64,000 bases of DNA from Dactylosporangium vinaceum (GTDB lineage: Bacteria; Actinomycetota; Actinomycetes; Mycobacteriales; Micromonosporaceae), in contig NZ_CP061913.1 of NCBI RefSeq assembly GCF_019904175.1, positions 2,170,001 to 2,234,000 of the forward strand, read 5' to 3'. A model generated the notes under the pieces. That model searched no databases. It was not told the origin of the DNA and saw nothing but the letters and a program-made list of their open reading frames with translations. This document shows, in pieces, positions 50,592-63,823 of this stretch. Position 1 is the first letter of the stretch; the number at the start of each line of letters is the position of its first letter. A program made the translations under genes and the position numbers.

Positions 50592-51491
50592 TCAGGGGTG
50601 CGGCGACCCCGAAGTGGTGCTCGTGAAGAAGGCGCGAATCGGGAACGGCCACTTCGGGGCCGGGGTGGGGTTCGTCCAGCCGGGGAACGGGTTGCGGGTC
50701 GGGGGGAATGTGGTGCTGGGGAACGGGTTGGTGGAGCCGGGGAAGGGGTTGGGGTCGGGGGTTGTGGTGCCCGGGAACGGATAGGTCGGGGTGGTTGTGG
50801 ACGGGGTGGTCGGGAATGTCGGGGATTGTTGCTGGGTCGGGATCGCCGACAGGCGGCCGGTGTGGAGGCCGCAGCCGTCGAGGCCCTTGTCGTAGCCGTC
50901 GAAGAAGGAGAGCTGGCGCTGTTCGGGGGTGCCGTGGGCGCCTTCCTGGAACCAGGGTTCGTCCTTCGGGTCGCCGACGGAGACCAGGCCGGCTTTCAGC
51001 TCCTCGACGTCGCCGGTCTCCAGGTCCAGGTCGCCGCTGCGGACCGAGTCGCCGAGCGAGGCGCCGGAGAGGCAGTCGGCGTTGAGCTCCTGGAAGATCG
51101 TGTACTGGTAGCTGATGCCCAGGCGTTCCTGAATCGCGTGGCCGTATTCGTGGGTCAGCAGGTAGAAGACGAAGGCGTCGCCCATTTTGGTGTAGATCTG
51201 CTCCGACCAGGCGCTGTCGTAGGCGATGAAGTCACCGATCGGGCAGTAGGCGGCGTTCTGCGTGGGGATCGCCTGGGTGCCGCACATGACCTCGCCGTCC
51301 TCGGTGTATGGGATGACTTTGGTCACGGGTTGGAAGCCCACGATCTTGTGGGCCCAATAGTGTTCGGCTACCCGGACGGCGGTGCTCATGTCGGCGGAGA
51401 AATTGCCGCCCGAGGCGGATTCGGCGCGCGCGGGGGATTGCCACAGCAGGATCCAAAGTGCCGCGAAAACCGGGGTGACCAGCCACTTCAT
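50592..51491 (-). CDS. Secreted neutral zinc metallopeptidase with Pro-rich C-terminus
   Basis: A 299-residue zinc peptidase of the YpfJ-like putative neutral metallopeptidase family. Signal peptide 1-27 (cleavage near ARA/E), zinc motif HEYGH, and NADCLSG as the third-ligand region (FQELNADC). SFFDGYDKGLDGC ends the catalytic domain. The last 90 residues are Thr/Pro-rich with four NPFPG-type repeats. ATG 51491 starts the signal peptide. It lies 54 bp downstream of no other minus-strand gene but just upstream of module A, so it may be cotranscribed with it. Confidence 0.88.
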   Translation of the reverse strand: MKWLVTPVFAALWILLWQSPARAESASGGNFSADMSTAVRVAEHYWAHKIVGFQPVTKVIPYTEDGEVMCGTQAIPTQNAAYCPIGDFIAYDSAWSEQIYTKMGDAFVFYLLTHEYGHAIQERLGISYQYTIFQELNADCLSGASLGDSVRSGDLDLETGDVEELKAGLVSVGDPKDEPWFQEGAHGTPEQRQLSFFDGYDKGLDGCGLHTGRLSAIPTQQQSPTFPTTPSTTTPTYPFPGTTTPDPNPFPGSTNPFPSTTFPPTRNPFPGWTNPTPAPKWPFPIRAFFTSTTSGSPHP

Positions 51492-51678
51492 GGCCGGGTG
51501 GTACCCGGGAGCGGCCCCCGAAAGAGGACCGCTCCCGAATGGCAACTCAGGCCGATAGGGCCACCGGCGAGCGGCCGGCGGTCAGCTGGGCCGAGCCGTC
51601 AGCGACCGGACGGCAGCCGGGCCGGCAGTGTCACCGGCGACCCGACGGCGGTCAGGCGGCCGGTGGCCGGCCGGCGGG

Positions 51679-53146
51679 TCACGCCGACAGCGCCACCGCC
51701 GTCGGCTCGACGGGGCTCGGCAGGGTGCCGTCGCCGCCCAGGTAGGCGTGGATCGAGGCGGCGGCCGCGCGGCCCTCCGCGATCGCCCACACGATCAGGG
51801 AGGCGCCGCGGTGCATGTCGCCCGCGATGAAGACGCCGGGGGCCGAGCTCTGCCAGGTGGAGTCGGTGTCGATGCCGCCCCGGCGGTTGCGGGTCAGGCC
51901 CAGGTTGGTCAGCAGCGGGCCTTCCTCGGTGCCCTCGAAGCCGATCGCGAGCAGGACCAGCTCGGCCGGGTACTCCCGCTCCGTCCCCTCCACCACGGAG
52001 ACCACCCGGCGGCCGTCCACTCTGGACACCTGCACCTCGGCGATGCGCACCGCCGTCAGGTTGCCGTCGTCGTCGCCCTCGAAGGACGTCACGGCCACCG
52101 CGAACGCGCGGTCGCCGCCCTCCTCGTGGGCCGGGTAGTTGCGCAGGATCCACGGCCAGGTCGGCCACGGGTCGCGGGACTCGTCGCGCTCGCTTGGCGG
52201 CAGCGGGTACTGGTCGAGCTGCAGGACCGACGCCGCGCCCTGACGGTGGGCGACGCCGAGGCAGTCGGCCGCCGTGTCGCCGCCGCCGATGATGATGACG
52301 TTCTTGCCGGCCGCCGAGATCGCCGCGGAGGGCTGCTTGCCGGCCACTACCCGGTTGGACTCGACCAGGTGCTCCATGGCCAGGTGCACGCCGTGCAGCG
52401 GGCGGCCCGGGGTGTCCGGGGTGTCGCGGCCGGCGAGGGCGCCGCAGGCGAGCAGCAGCGCGTCGTGCGACGCGCGCAGGTCGTCGACGGACACCGTCAC
52501 ACCGACGTTGACGCCGGTCCGGAACTCGACGCCCTCCGCGCGCAGCTGCTCGAGGCGGCGGTCGACGTGCTCCTTCTCGAGCTTGAAGTCCGGGATGCCG
52601 TAGCGCAGCAGGCCCCCGAGCGCGTCGTCGCGCTCGTAGACCACGACGTCGTGCCCGGCTCGGGCCAGCTGCTGGGCCGCGGCGAGCCCGGCCGGGCCGG
52701 AGCCGACGACGCCGACGCTCTTGCCCGAGCGCTCGGGAGCGGGGCGCGGCACGATCCGGCCCGCGGCCACGGCCCGGTTGATGATCTCGACCTCGACCTG
52801 CTTGATGGTGACCGCCTGGCCGCCGGCGATGGACAGCACGCAGGCCGCCTCGCACGGTGCCGGGCACAGCCGCCCGGTGAACTCCGGGAAGTTGTTCGTG
52901 GCGTGCAGAGACTCGATCGCGAAGTCCCAGTCACCGGTGCGGACCAGGTCGTTCCAGTCGGGGATGCGGTTGCCGAGTGGGCATCCGTCGTGACAGAACG
53001 GGATGCCGCAGTCCATGCACCGGCTGGCCTGCTCGCGAATGAGCTCGTCCGACGCCGGCGGATAGACCTCACGCCAGTCCCGCAGTCGTACCGGCACAGG
53101 CCGACGAGCCGGCAGCCGCCGCTCGTAGCGCAGGAAACCGTTCGGG

Positions 53147-53154
<8 letters not shown>
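51679..53154 (-). CDS. gltD: Glutamate synthase small subunit
   Basis: NADPH-oxidising beta subunit of GOGAT. The 491-residue protein has N-terminal 4Fe-4S Cys motifs ([20 protein letters not shown] and CPAPCEAAC), FAD motif [11 protein letters not shown] and NADPH motif [11 protein letters not shown]. It feeds electrons to GltB, whose gene overlaps by 8 bp. GTG 53154 begins the family sequence ([12 protein letters not shown]). No terminator with T-tract is visible in the 187 bp after it; that gap contains an imperfect direct repeat of CACCGGCGA-x-CGGCGGTCAG. Confidence 0.95.
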
Positions 53155-57688
<4,534 letters not shown>

Positions 57689-58099
57689 CGGGCCTCCTGA
57701 CGTCATCGATTGCGAGTCGGGACAACGTCGGCCCTAAAGGAGCGGTCTTGCCAGTGTACGCGAAGAGCGGACGCAAGTTGCATGATCGGTACCCGAGTCC
57801 GTACCACCATGCGAGCGCGCCCGCCGCGTATGTTGCCGCACAACGTACCGTGCGTGCGGGCGTGAACCTACTGCGTGAGATCGTGACAAATCCCACGGGC
57901 CGGGGCCGCTCCCGCTCGTTACAGAACTGTCACGCAACCTCTGACAGTCCGGAAGACGTCTGACGAATGGATGGCCGCGAGCTTGCGGCCTTCCTACGAT
58001 GTTGCAAGATCTCTCGCGTTTCGAACCAGGTGGCATGAACACGGGATACACCGGTGTCGTAACCGGTACATGCTCTAGCCCAACGAAGGAGGTGTGGAC
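57689..58099. other. 411-bp divergent promoter region of gltB and the transpeptidase gene
   Basis: No gene supported. It is less GC-rich than its surroundings, as expected for promoters. I could not fix -35/-10 pairs. An AGGAGG ribosome binding site at 58087-58092 serves the transpeptidase. No riboswitch core was recognised. Confidence 0.5.
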
Positions 58100-59362
58100 A
58101 TGGGAGTCTCCGCACGCGCACTGGCCACGATCGCCGCTCTGACAAGCGTCGCACTTCTCGCTGCGGCCTGCAGCAACAGCGACGATTCGGTCAAACCGAA
58201 ATGGACCGGCTCGGACAGCAGTGCCGGCGGCCCCTCGGCTTCCGCGTCCGCCGCCGAGTTGCCGAAGGCGGCGATCGCCGCGCCCAACGACGGAGCGAAC
58301 AACGTCTCCACCGCGACCGACTTGGCGCTGCAGGCCGATCCGGGCAGTAACGCCCAGGTGACGCTGACGGATGCCTCGGGTGCCGCGGTGGCCGGCGGGA
58401 TCAGCGCCGACGGGAAGTCGTGGGTTCCCGGCTCGCAGCTCAAGTACGGCACGCAGTACACCGCGACGGTGACCTCGGCCGGCGACAGCGCCGGGAAGAA
58501 GGTCACGTTCACCACGATGGCGAAGCCGGGCAAGACGGTAAACGTCTCCACGGCGGTCGCCGACAACAAGACGTACGGCGTGGGCATGCCCATCGTCGTG
58601 CGGTTCGGCTCCAGCGTCCCGCAGGAGATGCGGGCGGCGGTGGAGAAGCGGCTCATCGTCACCACGAACCCGCCGCAGGTCGGCACCTGGTACTGGTTCA
58701 ACGGCGGCGAGGTGCACTACCGGCCGAAGGAGTACTGGCAGGCCGGCACGAAGATCAACGTCCGGCTCGCGGTCGGCGGTCTCCAGCTCACCAAGACGGG
58801 CTGGGGCTCCAAGGACGTCACGAGCACGTTCAGCATCGGCGACCGAATCGTCATGACGACCGACGACAAGACCCACCAGATGACGGTGGAGCAGAACGGC
58901 CAGGTCATCAAGACGGTCCCGGTCAGCCTGGGCAAGGCCAAGACCCCGTCCTCCAGCGGGAGCATGGTGGTCATGGACAAGAACGAGTCCGAGCTGTTCG
59001 TCGGCACGGACCCGGAGGACCCCTACCGCGAGACCGTGTACTGGACGCAGCGCATCACCAGCGGCGGCGAGTACATCCACGCGGCCGACTGGTCCGAAGG
59101 CGACCAGGGCAAGCGCAACGTCTCGCACGGCTGCACCAACGTGTCGGTGGCCAACGCGAAGTACCTGTACAACCTGACCAAGATCGGCGACGTCGTGATC
59201 GTCAAGAACACGACCCGCAAGCTCGCCTGGGGCAACGGCTGGACCGATTGGGACAAGCCCTGGGACGAGTACGTGAAGGGCAGCGCACTTCCCCCGCCGG
59301 GCGACGCGACGGTCGTGGTCCCCTCGACCTCCGCGGCTCCTTCCGCCTCGGCGGCGGCGTAG
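58100..59362 (+). CDS. L,D-transpeptidase lipoprotein (Ig-like + YkuD)
   Basis: Cross-links peptidoglycan through 3-3 bonds outside the membrane. The 420-residue protein has a lipobox LLAAAC (Cys24), a Ser/Ala-rich linker, two Ig-like domains (about 60-235; GTWYWFNGGEVHYRPKEYW is typical of the second) and a YkuD domain with catalytic Cys345 in NVSHGCTNVS and His in GGEYIHAADW. A Pro/Ser tail ends it. ATG 58100 is 7 bp after AGGAGG; GTG 58094 is a weaker alternative. It resembles mycobacterial LdtB/LdtMt2. Monocistronic, with a terminator. Confidence 0.95.
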   Translation: MGVSARALATIAALTSVALLAAACSNSDDSVKPKWTGSDSSAGGPSASASAAELPKAAIAAPNDGANNVSTATDLALQADPGSNAQVTLTDASGAAVAGGISADGKSWVPGSQLKYGTQYTATVTSAGDSAGKKVTFTTMAKPGKTVNVSTAVADNKTYGVGMPIVVRFGSSVPQEMRAAVEKRLIVTTNPPQVGTWYWFNGGEVHYRPKEYWQAGTKINVRLAVGGLQLTKTGWGSKDVTSTFSIGDRIVMTTDDKTHQMTVEQNGQVIKTVPVSLGKAKTPSSSGSMVVMDKNESELFVGTDPEDPYRETVYWTQRITSGGEYIHAADWSEGDQGKRNVSHGCTNVSVANAKYLYNLTKIGDVVIVKNTTRKLAWGNGWTDWDKPWDEYVKGSALPPPGDATVVVPSTSAAPSASAAA

Positions 59363-59390
59363 TCGTTCTCACCAGGGCAGTAAGGCTTCC

Positions 59391-59420
59391 GGGGCCGCCG
59401 TGCATCACGGCGGCCCCTTT
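59391..59420 (+). terminator. Rho-independent terminator after the transpeptidase gene
   Basis: GGGGCCGCCGTG (59391-59402), loop CAT, CACGGCGGCCCC (59406-59417), then TTT. It ends only 12 bp before the next ATG. Confidence 0.88.
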
Positions 59421-59432
59421 GCCTGCCGCAGA

Positions 59433-60152
59433 ATGGTCGCCGTGCATCCACACTTCGGCCCCGTGGGCGCGACGGTCGTGGCACTGCTCGCCGCCTGGTT
59501 CGTGGTGCGCATCGCCCGCTCCCCGGTGACTGTCGCCCGCCGCCGGGCGCAGATCGAGGCTCGGCCTGACGGCCGGACAAGATTCCATCGGCGGTACGTC
59601 CTGAGCTGGTGGCTGCTGACGCTCGTCGCACTGGTGCCACTGTTCACCGACCCGCGACTGCGACCTTCCGACTACGGTCTGCAGCGGCCGTCCTTCTCCG
59701 GGTTCGCGTTCGCGCTCGGCGCCTTCGCGGCGATGGTCGGCCTCCTGGCCCTGCGGGGCCGCCGGGTGGTCAGCGCACCGCCGAGGGTCGCGTTCCTCCT
59801 GCCTCGCAACGGCCGCGAACGCGCGTGGGGCGTCGCCACCGCATGCACCGCCGGCATCGGCGAGGAGATCGTGTTCCGCGGCGCCTTCCTGGCCTTTGCG
59901 GTGGGCGTGCTGCATCTGCCGTTCATCTGGGCCGCGCTCGCGGTGAGCCTGTTCTTCGGCCTGGGCCACCTGTACCAGGGCTGGACCGGCGTCACCGCCA
60001 CGACGCTCTTCGGCCTCTGCGCCACGGTGCTGTACTCGTTCAGCGGCAGCCTGTTACTGCCGATCCTCGTCCACACCGCCGTCGACCTCGGCCCTTTCGT
60101 GTTGATGCGCTACTCGCAGCCGGCAAGTGTCGGCTCCACGATCCCCGGATGA
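59433..60152 (+). CDS. CPBP-family intramembrane metalloprotease
   Basis: A 239-residue membrane protein with about seven helices and the CPBP (Abi/Rce1-like) motifs in order: GEEIVFRGAF (motif 1, EExxxR), FFGLGHLYQG (motif 2, FxxxH) and HTAVDLGPF (motif 3, HxxxD). These Glu/His residues form the glutamate/zinc-type active site. Substrates in actinobacteria are unknown. ATG 59433 is the first good start after the terminator. It is followed at 33 bp by an unknown membrane protein gene. Confidence 0.9.
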   Translation: MVAVHPHFGPVGATVVALLAAWFVVRIARSPVTVARRRAQIEARPDGRTRFHRRYVLSWWLLTLVALVPLFTDPRLRPSDYGLQRPSFSGFAFALGAFAAMVGLLALRGRRVVSAPPRVAFLLPRNGRERAWGVATACTAGIGEEIVFRGAFLAFAVGVLHLPFIWAALAVSLFFGLGHLYQGWTGVTATTLFGLCATVLYSFSGSLLLPILVHTAVDLGPFVLMRYSQPASVGSTIPG

Positions 60153-60185
60153 TCAGACTCATCGACGGGCGCTAGCCTCTCGCGC

Positions 60186-61007
60186 ATGGCACTGGTCCGG
60201 CGCACAACCGTCCTAGGCTCCAACAGCAACCGGGTCGTGGCCGCGGCCACCGTCGCACCCGCAAACCTTGCCCAGCCACCCGCTGCGGCTCCTGCACCCA
60301 CCGCCGCTCCCGCCGGCGCCGGGTCCCCCGCTCCCACGGACCAGGAGGCCACACAGCGAATCCCGGCACCCGAGATGGGCGCCGCCGTCACCGTCGGCCC
60401 GGACGCCCCACCCCCGGCCCCGGGCAGCGAAGCGGCCGCCGTCACCACCCAGCCGGCCGGCATCGGCTCCCTGATCGCCGCCTTCGTCCTGGTGGCCGCG
60501 GGCGGCGCCGGCTCCTGGTCCCTGTACCACTACGGCATCAACGCCGACGAGATCCACCTCCCCGACGCCACAGCCCTCTTCGGCGTCCTGTTCGCCTTCG
60601 CCACCGCCGTCGAGCGGGTCCTGGAGCCGTTCGCCCGCTTCATGCCGGGCCGCCACGCGAAGGGCGACCTGGAGAAGGCCGTGGCCAACATGGCGAACAA
60701 GTACCACGACGCCACGCTCGACGACCTGATCCAGGTGGCGCACGCCAAGTCGATGGTCGACCGCGGCCGCGCCGACCGCGGCCTGATCTCCTGGGGCATA
60801 GCCGTAGCCCTGGCCACGGTAGCCTCCGCCTCAGGCGGCCTGTACCTGCTGCACTCCATAGCCGGCGACGGCTGGCACGGCATCCCGGTCTGGATCGACG
60901 CCATCATCACGGGCGTCGTGGTGGGCAGCGGCACCAAGCCCCTGCACGACGTCATCAGCAAGGTCCAGAAGAACAAGGAAAAGTCCGAAGACACCACCGC
61001 CGCCTGA
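60186..61007 (+). CDS. Hypothetical membrane protein with Pro/Ala-rich N-terminus
   Basis: A 273-residue protein I do not recognise. Residues 1-90 are Ala/Pro-rich and probably disordered. Three hydrophobic segments follow: about 91-112 (IGSLIAAFVLVAAGGAGSW), 130-145 (LFGVLFAFATAVERVLEPF) and 200-245 (GLISWGIAVALATVASASGG, GIPVWIDAIITGVVVGSGT). A soluble helical stretch (FMPGRHAKGDLEKAVANM) lies between. The tail KVQKNKEKSEDTTAA is cytoplasmic-like. The third part, IITGVVVGSGTKPLHDVIS, resembles small phage/holin-like membrane proteins only loosely. It stands between the CPBP gene and module B. Confidence 0.72.
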   Translation: MALVRRTTVLGSNSNRVVAAATVAPANLAQPPAAAPAPTAAPAGAGSPAPTDQEATQRIPAPEMGAAVTVGPDAPPPAPGSEAAAVTTQPAGIGSLIAAFVLVAAGGAGSWSLYHYGINADEIHLPDATALFGVLFAFATAVERVLEPFARFMPGRHAKGDLEKAVANMANKYHDATLDDLIQVAHAKSMVDRGRADRGLISWGIAVALATVASASGGLYLLHSIAGDGWHGIPVWIDAIITGVVVGSGTKPLHDVISKVQKNKEKSEDTTAA

Positions 61008-61047
61008 GCGCGGTTCTACCCTTTTTCGGCTTTTGCGTCTTCTTGAG

Positions 61048-61079
61048 GATCGGCGCTCGGGGTCCGCTGAGCGCCGATC
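61048..61079. terminator. 11-bp inverted repeat before module B
   Basis: GATCGGCGCTC (61048-61058), 10-nt loop, GAGCGCCGATC (61069-61079). T-rich words (CTTTTTCGGCTTTTGCG) precede rather than follow it on the plus strand. Terminator of the 60186 gene or an operator. Confidence 0.5.
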
Positions 61080-61124
61080 TGCTCCGATACCGTCGCAGTG
61101 CACACGGTGTTGGGGAGGGGCGCG

Positions 61125-61520
61125 GTGGGTGATCAATCCGGCTTCGTGGCCGATCCCGGTACGGTGCGCGCCTTCGGCGCCGACCTGCAGCGCGACCTGG
61201 ACATCCACCTGTCCGCCGAGAAGGTCGAGACGCTGCATCTCTTCTCCGGCGCCCCGGTGTTCGGTCTGCGCGCCGTCAGCGCAGAGGTCCAGCAGACGGC
61301 CAGGGACTACGTGGCCCGCCTGCAGGACCTGTTCGAACTGATGGAGGTACTGCTCCACAACGGCGCCGTCCTGGCCCGGGCCGCCCACTCCGTAGCCGAC
61401 GCCTACGAGTCCGCGGACACCCTGACCGCCGATCAGGTGAGCGGCGCCCTCGGCAACGCCAGGGCTTCCGTGTCGGCGGAGACGAGCGCGACCGACCCGG
61501 AGACGGGCAGGCTCGTCTGA
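61125..61520 (+). CDS. Small ESX-type (WXG100-like) protein with YxxxD motif, module B
   Basis: A 131-residue, largely helical protein without signal peptide. YESAD (Tyr94-Asp98) fits the YxxxD/E secretion signal of type VII substrates and sits after a long helix (LVRAAHSVADAY-type text, visible as LARAAHSVADAYESAD), in the position expected for such a signal. No WxG turn is seen, so it is WXG100-like rather than canonical. GTG 61125 has GGGGAGGGG upstream; the same GTGGGTGATCA start occurs in the broken module A copy. It is coupled by one base (TGATG) to the next gene. First gene of a three-gene operon. Confidence 0.78.
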   Translation: MGDQSGFVADPGTVRAFGADLQRDLDIHLSAEKVETLHLFSGAPVFGLRAVSAEVQQTARDYVARLQDLFELMEVLLHNGAVLARAAHSVADAYESADTLTADQVSGALGNARASVSAETSATDPETGRLV

Positions 61521-62674
61521 TGGTGGAGTCCTATGGCGGGTACCGGTTGCCGGACCTCTGGAAAATCCTGCAGGACGAGGACCCGGAGTCGGGCTTCACC
61601 CACGTCAACACCCTGAACCGCCTGCGCACGGCGCTGACCCAGCAGCGCGACAACCTCCGCGCCCACCGCGACCGCCTGACCGAGGGCTGGCCCCCAGACC
61701 GAAGCGAAGCCGCCACCGCCTTCGTCGCGCAGATCAACGACATGATCGACGCGCTCGAAGCCACAGCCGGCGCGGCGGGCTACGTGTGCATCGGCGTCGA
61801 CGAGGCGTTCGCCGCAATCCGCGATGCCAGGCGGCAGCTGGAGCCGCTGGTAGCCGACTACGGCCGCCGTCCGATCGGCGCCGGCCTCGCCGTGCCCACC
61901 ACGGACAATGCGGCAGCGGACGAGCAAGCCCGAAACATCCTCATCGCCGCCGACGCAAAGGTCGTTGCCGCCGCTCGGAAGATCAACGTGGGCATGCCCA
62001 AGTATCGCCGAGTCGGTATCAGCGGTGAGCCGATCAACGTCGGTACGGACTCGGGCAGCCAGTCGCTGTCAGCTGGAGGCGGAGGCGCTGTTGCGACCGG
62101 AACCCGTACGCCACCACTGCCCGCCCCTGCTTTTGATCCTCCGCCGCCGTCAGATCCGCGAGATGCGGCGACTATCGCGGACAGCCCAGCGCTGGCCAGC
62201 GGTTGGCCCGCAGGCGGTGGCGGGATCCCCAGCACTGGCTCGCCGGGTGTGATCGGGGGTGGAGACCGGACGCAAACAGCAACTCCTGGATCATCGCCCC
62301 TTGTTCCGATCCGACCCGGCGTCCTGCCTCCAGGAGGGGTAATACGGCCCGCACGACCCCAGCAGACTGACGGGCCGCCGGTGTCGCCAGTGACCGGCCA
62401 ATACATCCGGCCGGGCGCCCCAGATGCAAAAGCCGGTCAGGCGAGGCGCGGATCGGTTTCGGGGTCGGAGACGCGCGATACTCGATCCACCAGCGGCACT
62501 GCAGGCGGATATCGGGATCGTTCTTACGAGGAGTACATCGAGCGACGCAGGCACAGGAGGAAGACCGAAGGCAACGAGGTCTGGCCGGTCGCTGAGGGCG
62601 TGCCGCCGGTGATCGAGCCGCCGAGCGAACGACCACACGATCCGGGCCCGGGTGTCCTGGGCATCGACCGTTGA
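61520..62674 (+). CDS. Pro/Gly-rich ESX-module protein, module B
   Basis: A 384-residue homologue of the module A protein at 49025-50203. N-terminal helical domain: YRLPDLWKILQDEDPESGFT, HVNTLNRLRTALTQQRDNLR, LTEGWPPDRSEAATAF. The middle is a diverged Gly/Pro/Ser-rich linker. The last 60 residues are again conserved: YRDRSYEEYIERRRHRRKTE and GVPPVIEPPSERPHDPGPG. Conservation at both ends with a free linker suggests each end binds a partner. Its stop overlaps the TTG start of the mycosin gene. Confidence 0.78.
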   Translation: MVESYGGYRLPDLWKILQDEDPESGFTHVNTLNRLRTALTQQRDNLRAHRDRLTEGWPPDRSEAATAFVAQINDMIDALEATAGAAGYVCIGVDEAFAAIRDARRQLEPLVADYGRRPIGAGLAVPTTDNAAADEQARNILIAADAKVVAAARKINVGMPKYRRVGISGEPINVGTDSGSQSLSAGGGGAVATGTRTPPLPAPAFDPPPPSDPRDAATIADSPALASGWPAGGGGIPSTGSPGVIGGGDRTQTATPGSSPLVPIRPGVLPPGGVIRPARPQQTDGPPVSPVTGQYIRPGAPDAKAGQARRGSVSGSETRDTRSTSGTAGGYRDRSYEEYIERRRHRRKTEGNEVWPVAEGVPPVIEPPSERPHDPGPGVLGIDR

Positions 62675-63771
62675 TCGCCGTCGGCCGCTTGACTTTCGGC
62701 GGGGCCGCCGTCGCCCTGCTGCTGCTTGTCACTGCGGGCACCGCGATCGCCGACACCGTCCGAGACAGGCAATGGCACCTTGTATCGCTCGGCATCGCTG
62801 ATGCACACAAGGTGAGTCAGGGCGAAAGTGTGATCGTGGCAATACCCGACACAGGCGTGGATACCAGACACGCGGAGCTCACGACAGCCGTTCTCTCGGG
62901 TAAGGGCCTCGGCGAGGGAAACACCACCGATGGAAGGACCGATACCGACGGACACGGAACTGCTGTGGCCGGCCTCATTGCGGGACGCGGCCTGCCGAAC
63001 GGTGGGGGCGTTCTCGGCATTGCGCCGAAGTCGATGATTCTTCCCATTCAGACCACCAGGGGCGGTGACAGCATTGGCTCGCCGGCACTGTTGGCCGAAG
63101 GCGTCGATTGGGCAACCACCCACGGCGCCAAGGTGATCTGCATCGCTGCGGTGACCAACGAGGACCCACGACTTCAGGAGGCCGTTGAACGTGCACTGAC
63201 AGCCGACGTGGTTGTGGTTGCGGGCGTCGGTAACACCCCGGAACAGACTGAGGTCGGCTTCCCGGCAAAGCTTCCGGGTGTACTGGCGGTAGGCGGAACC
63301 GGCCGTAACAGTGAGCACGCCAGTATCTCAGCGACTGGGCCGGAGACGCTGGTCGCTGCTCCCGCGGCGGATATCGTGTCCACCAGACCGGCCGGGCAAT
63401 ATGCATCCGGCTCAGGGACGAGCTATGCGACGGCGATTGTTTCTGGGGTGGTGGCGCTGGTGCGGGCCAAGTTTCCCGGCCTGTCGGGGCCGGAGGTGGT
63501 TCGGCGGATCACCGCTACCGCGGTGGACAAAGGTAAGCCCGGCCGCGACGAGGAGTTCGGTTTCGGGGTCGTCGATCCGTTGGCTGCGTTGACGGCGACC
63601 CTCCCCTCCGCCGCCCCCCAGGTGTCGGCGGTGCCGTCGGAGGTGGGATCGGGGCCGGTGGGGGGCGGTGGGGGTGTCGGTGGTTGGGGCGTATGGATCG
63701 GGGTGGTTGGGGTTGTGGCCGTCGGGGTCGTCGGCGTGTTGCGGTGGAGGAGGTGGAGGGCGGGATCCTGA
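62671..63771 (+). CDS. Mycosin-type (type VII secretion-associated) serine protease, module B
   Basis: A 366-residue subtilase with signal peptide (cleavage near AIA/D), Asp60 (VAIPDTGVD), His95 (TDGHGTAVAG), Ser251 (GSGTSYATAIVSG), Gly-rich linker and C-terminal transmembrane helix ending RWRRWRAGS. It is a clear paralogue of the module A mycosin: both have NEDPRLQEAVERAL/GEDDRLEKAIERAL-type and ITATAxDKGKPGRDxExGFG blocks. TTG 62671 overlaps the upstream stop (TTGA). By eye the first two thirds use more A/T-ending codons than the neighbours. Confidence 0.9.
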   Translation: MIAVGRLTFGGAAVALLLLVTAGTAIADTVRDRQWHLVSLGIADAHKVSQGESVIVAIPDTGVDTRHAELTTAVLSGKGLGEGNTTDGRTDTDGHGTAVAGLIAGRGLPNGGGVLGIAPKSMILPIQTTRGGDSIGSPALLAEGVDWATTHGAKVICIAAVTNEDPRLQEAVERALTADVVVVAGVGNTPEQTEVGFPAKLPGVLAVGGTGRNSEHASISATGPETLVAAPAADIVSTRPAGQYASGSGTSYATAIVSGVVALVRAKFPGLSGPEVVRRITATAVDKGKPGRDEEFGFGVVDPLAALTATLPSAAPQVSAVPSEVGSGPVGGGGGVGGWGVWIGVVGVVAVGVVGVLRWRRWRAGS

Positions 63772-63823
63772 TCACCTCGCCCGGGTTGTGTGGGGATCAC
63801 CCGTTGCGGGTAAGCGCGGCCAA

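Noticed and set aside
57748-57963. 71-residue plus-strand frame with AAAGGAG upstream of TTG
   Set aside because: Composition is not protein-like and it lies in the gltB divergent promoter region; kept as intergenic.
57700-58099. Riboswitch upstream of the L,D-transpeptidase gene
   Set aside because: No c-di-AMP or other riboswitch core could be recognised.
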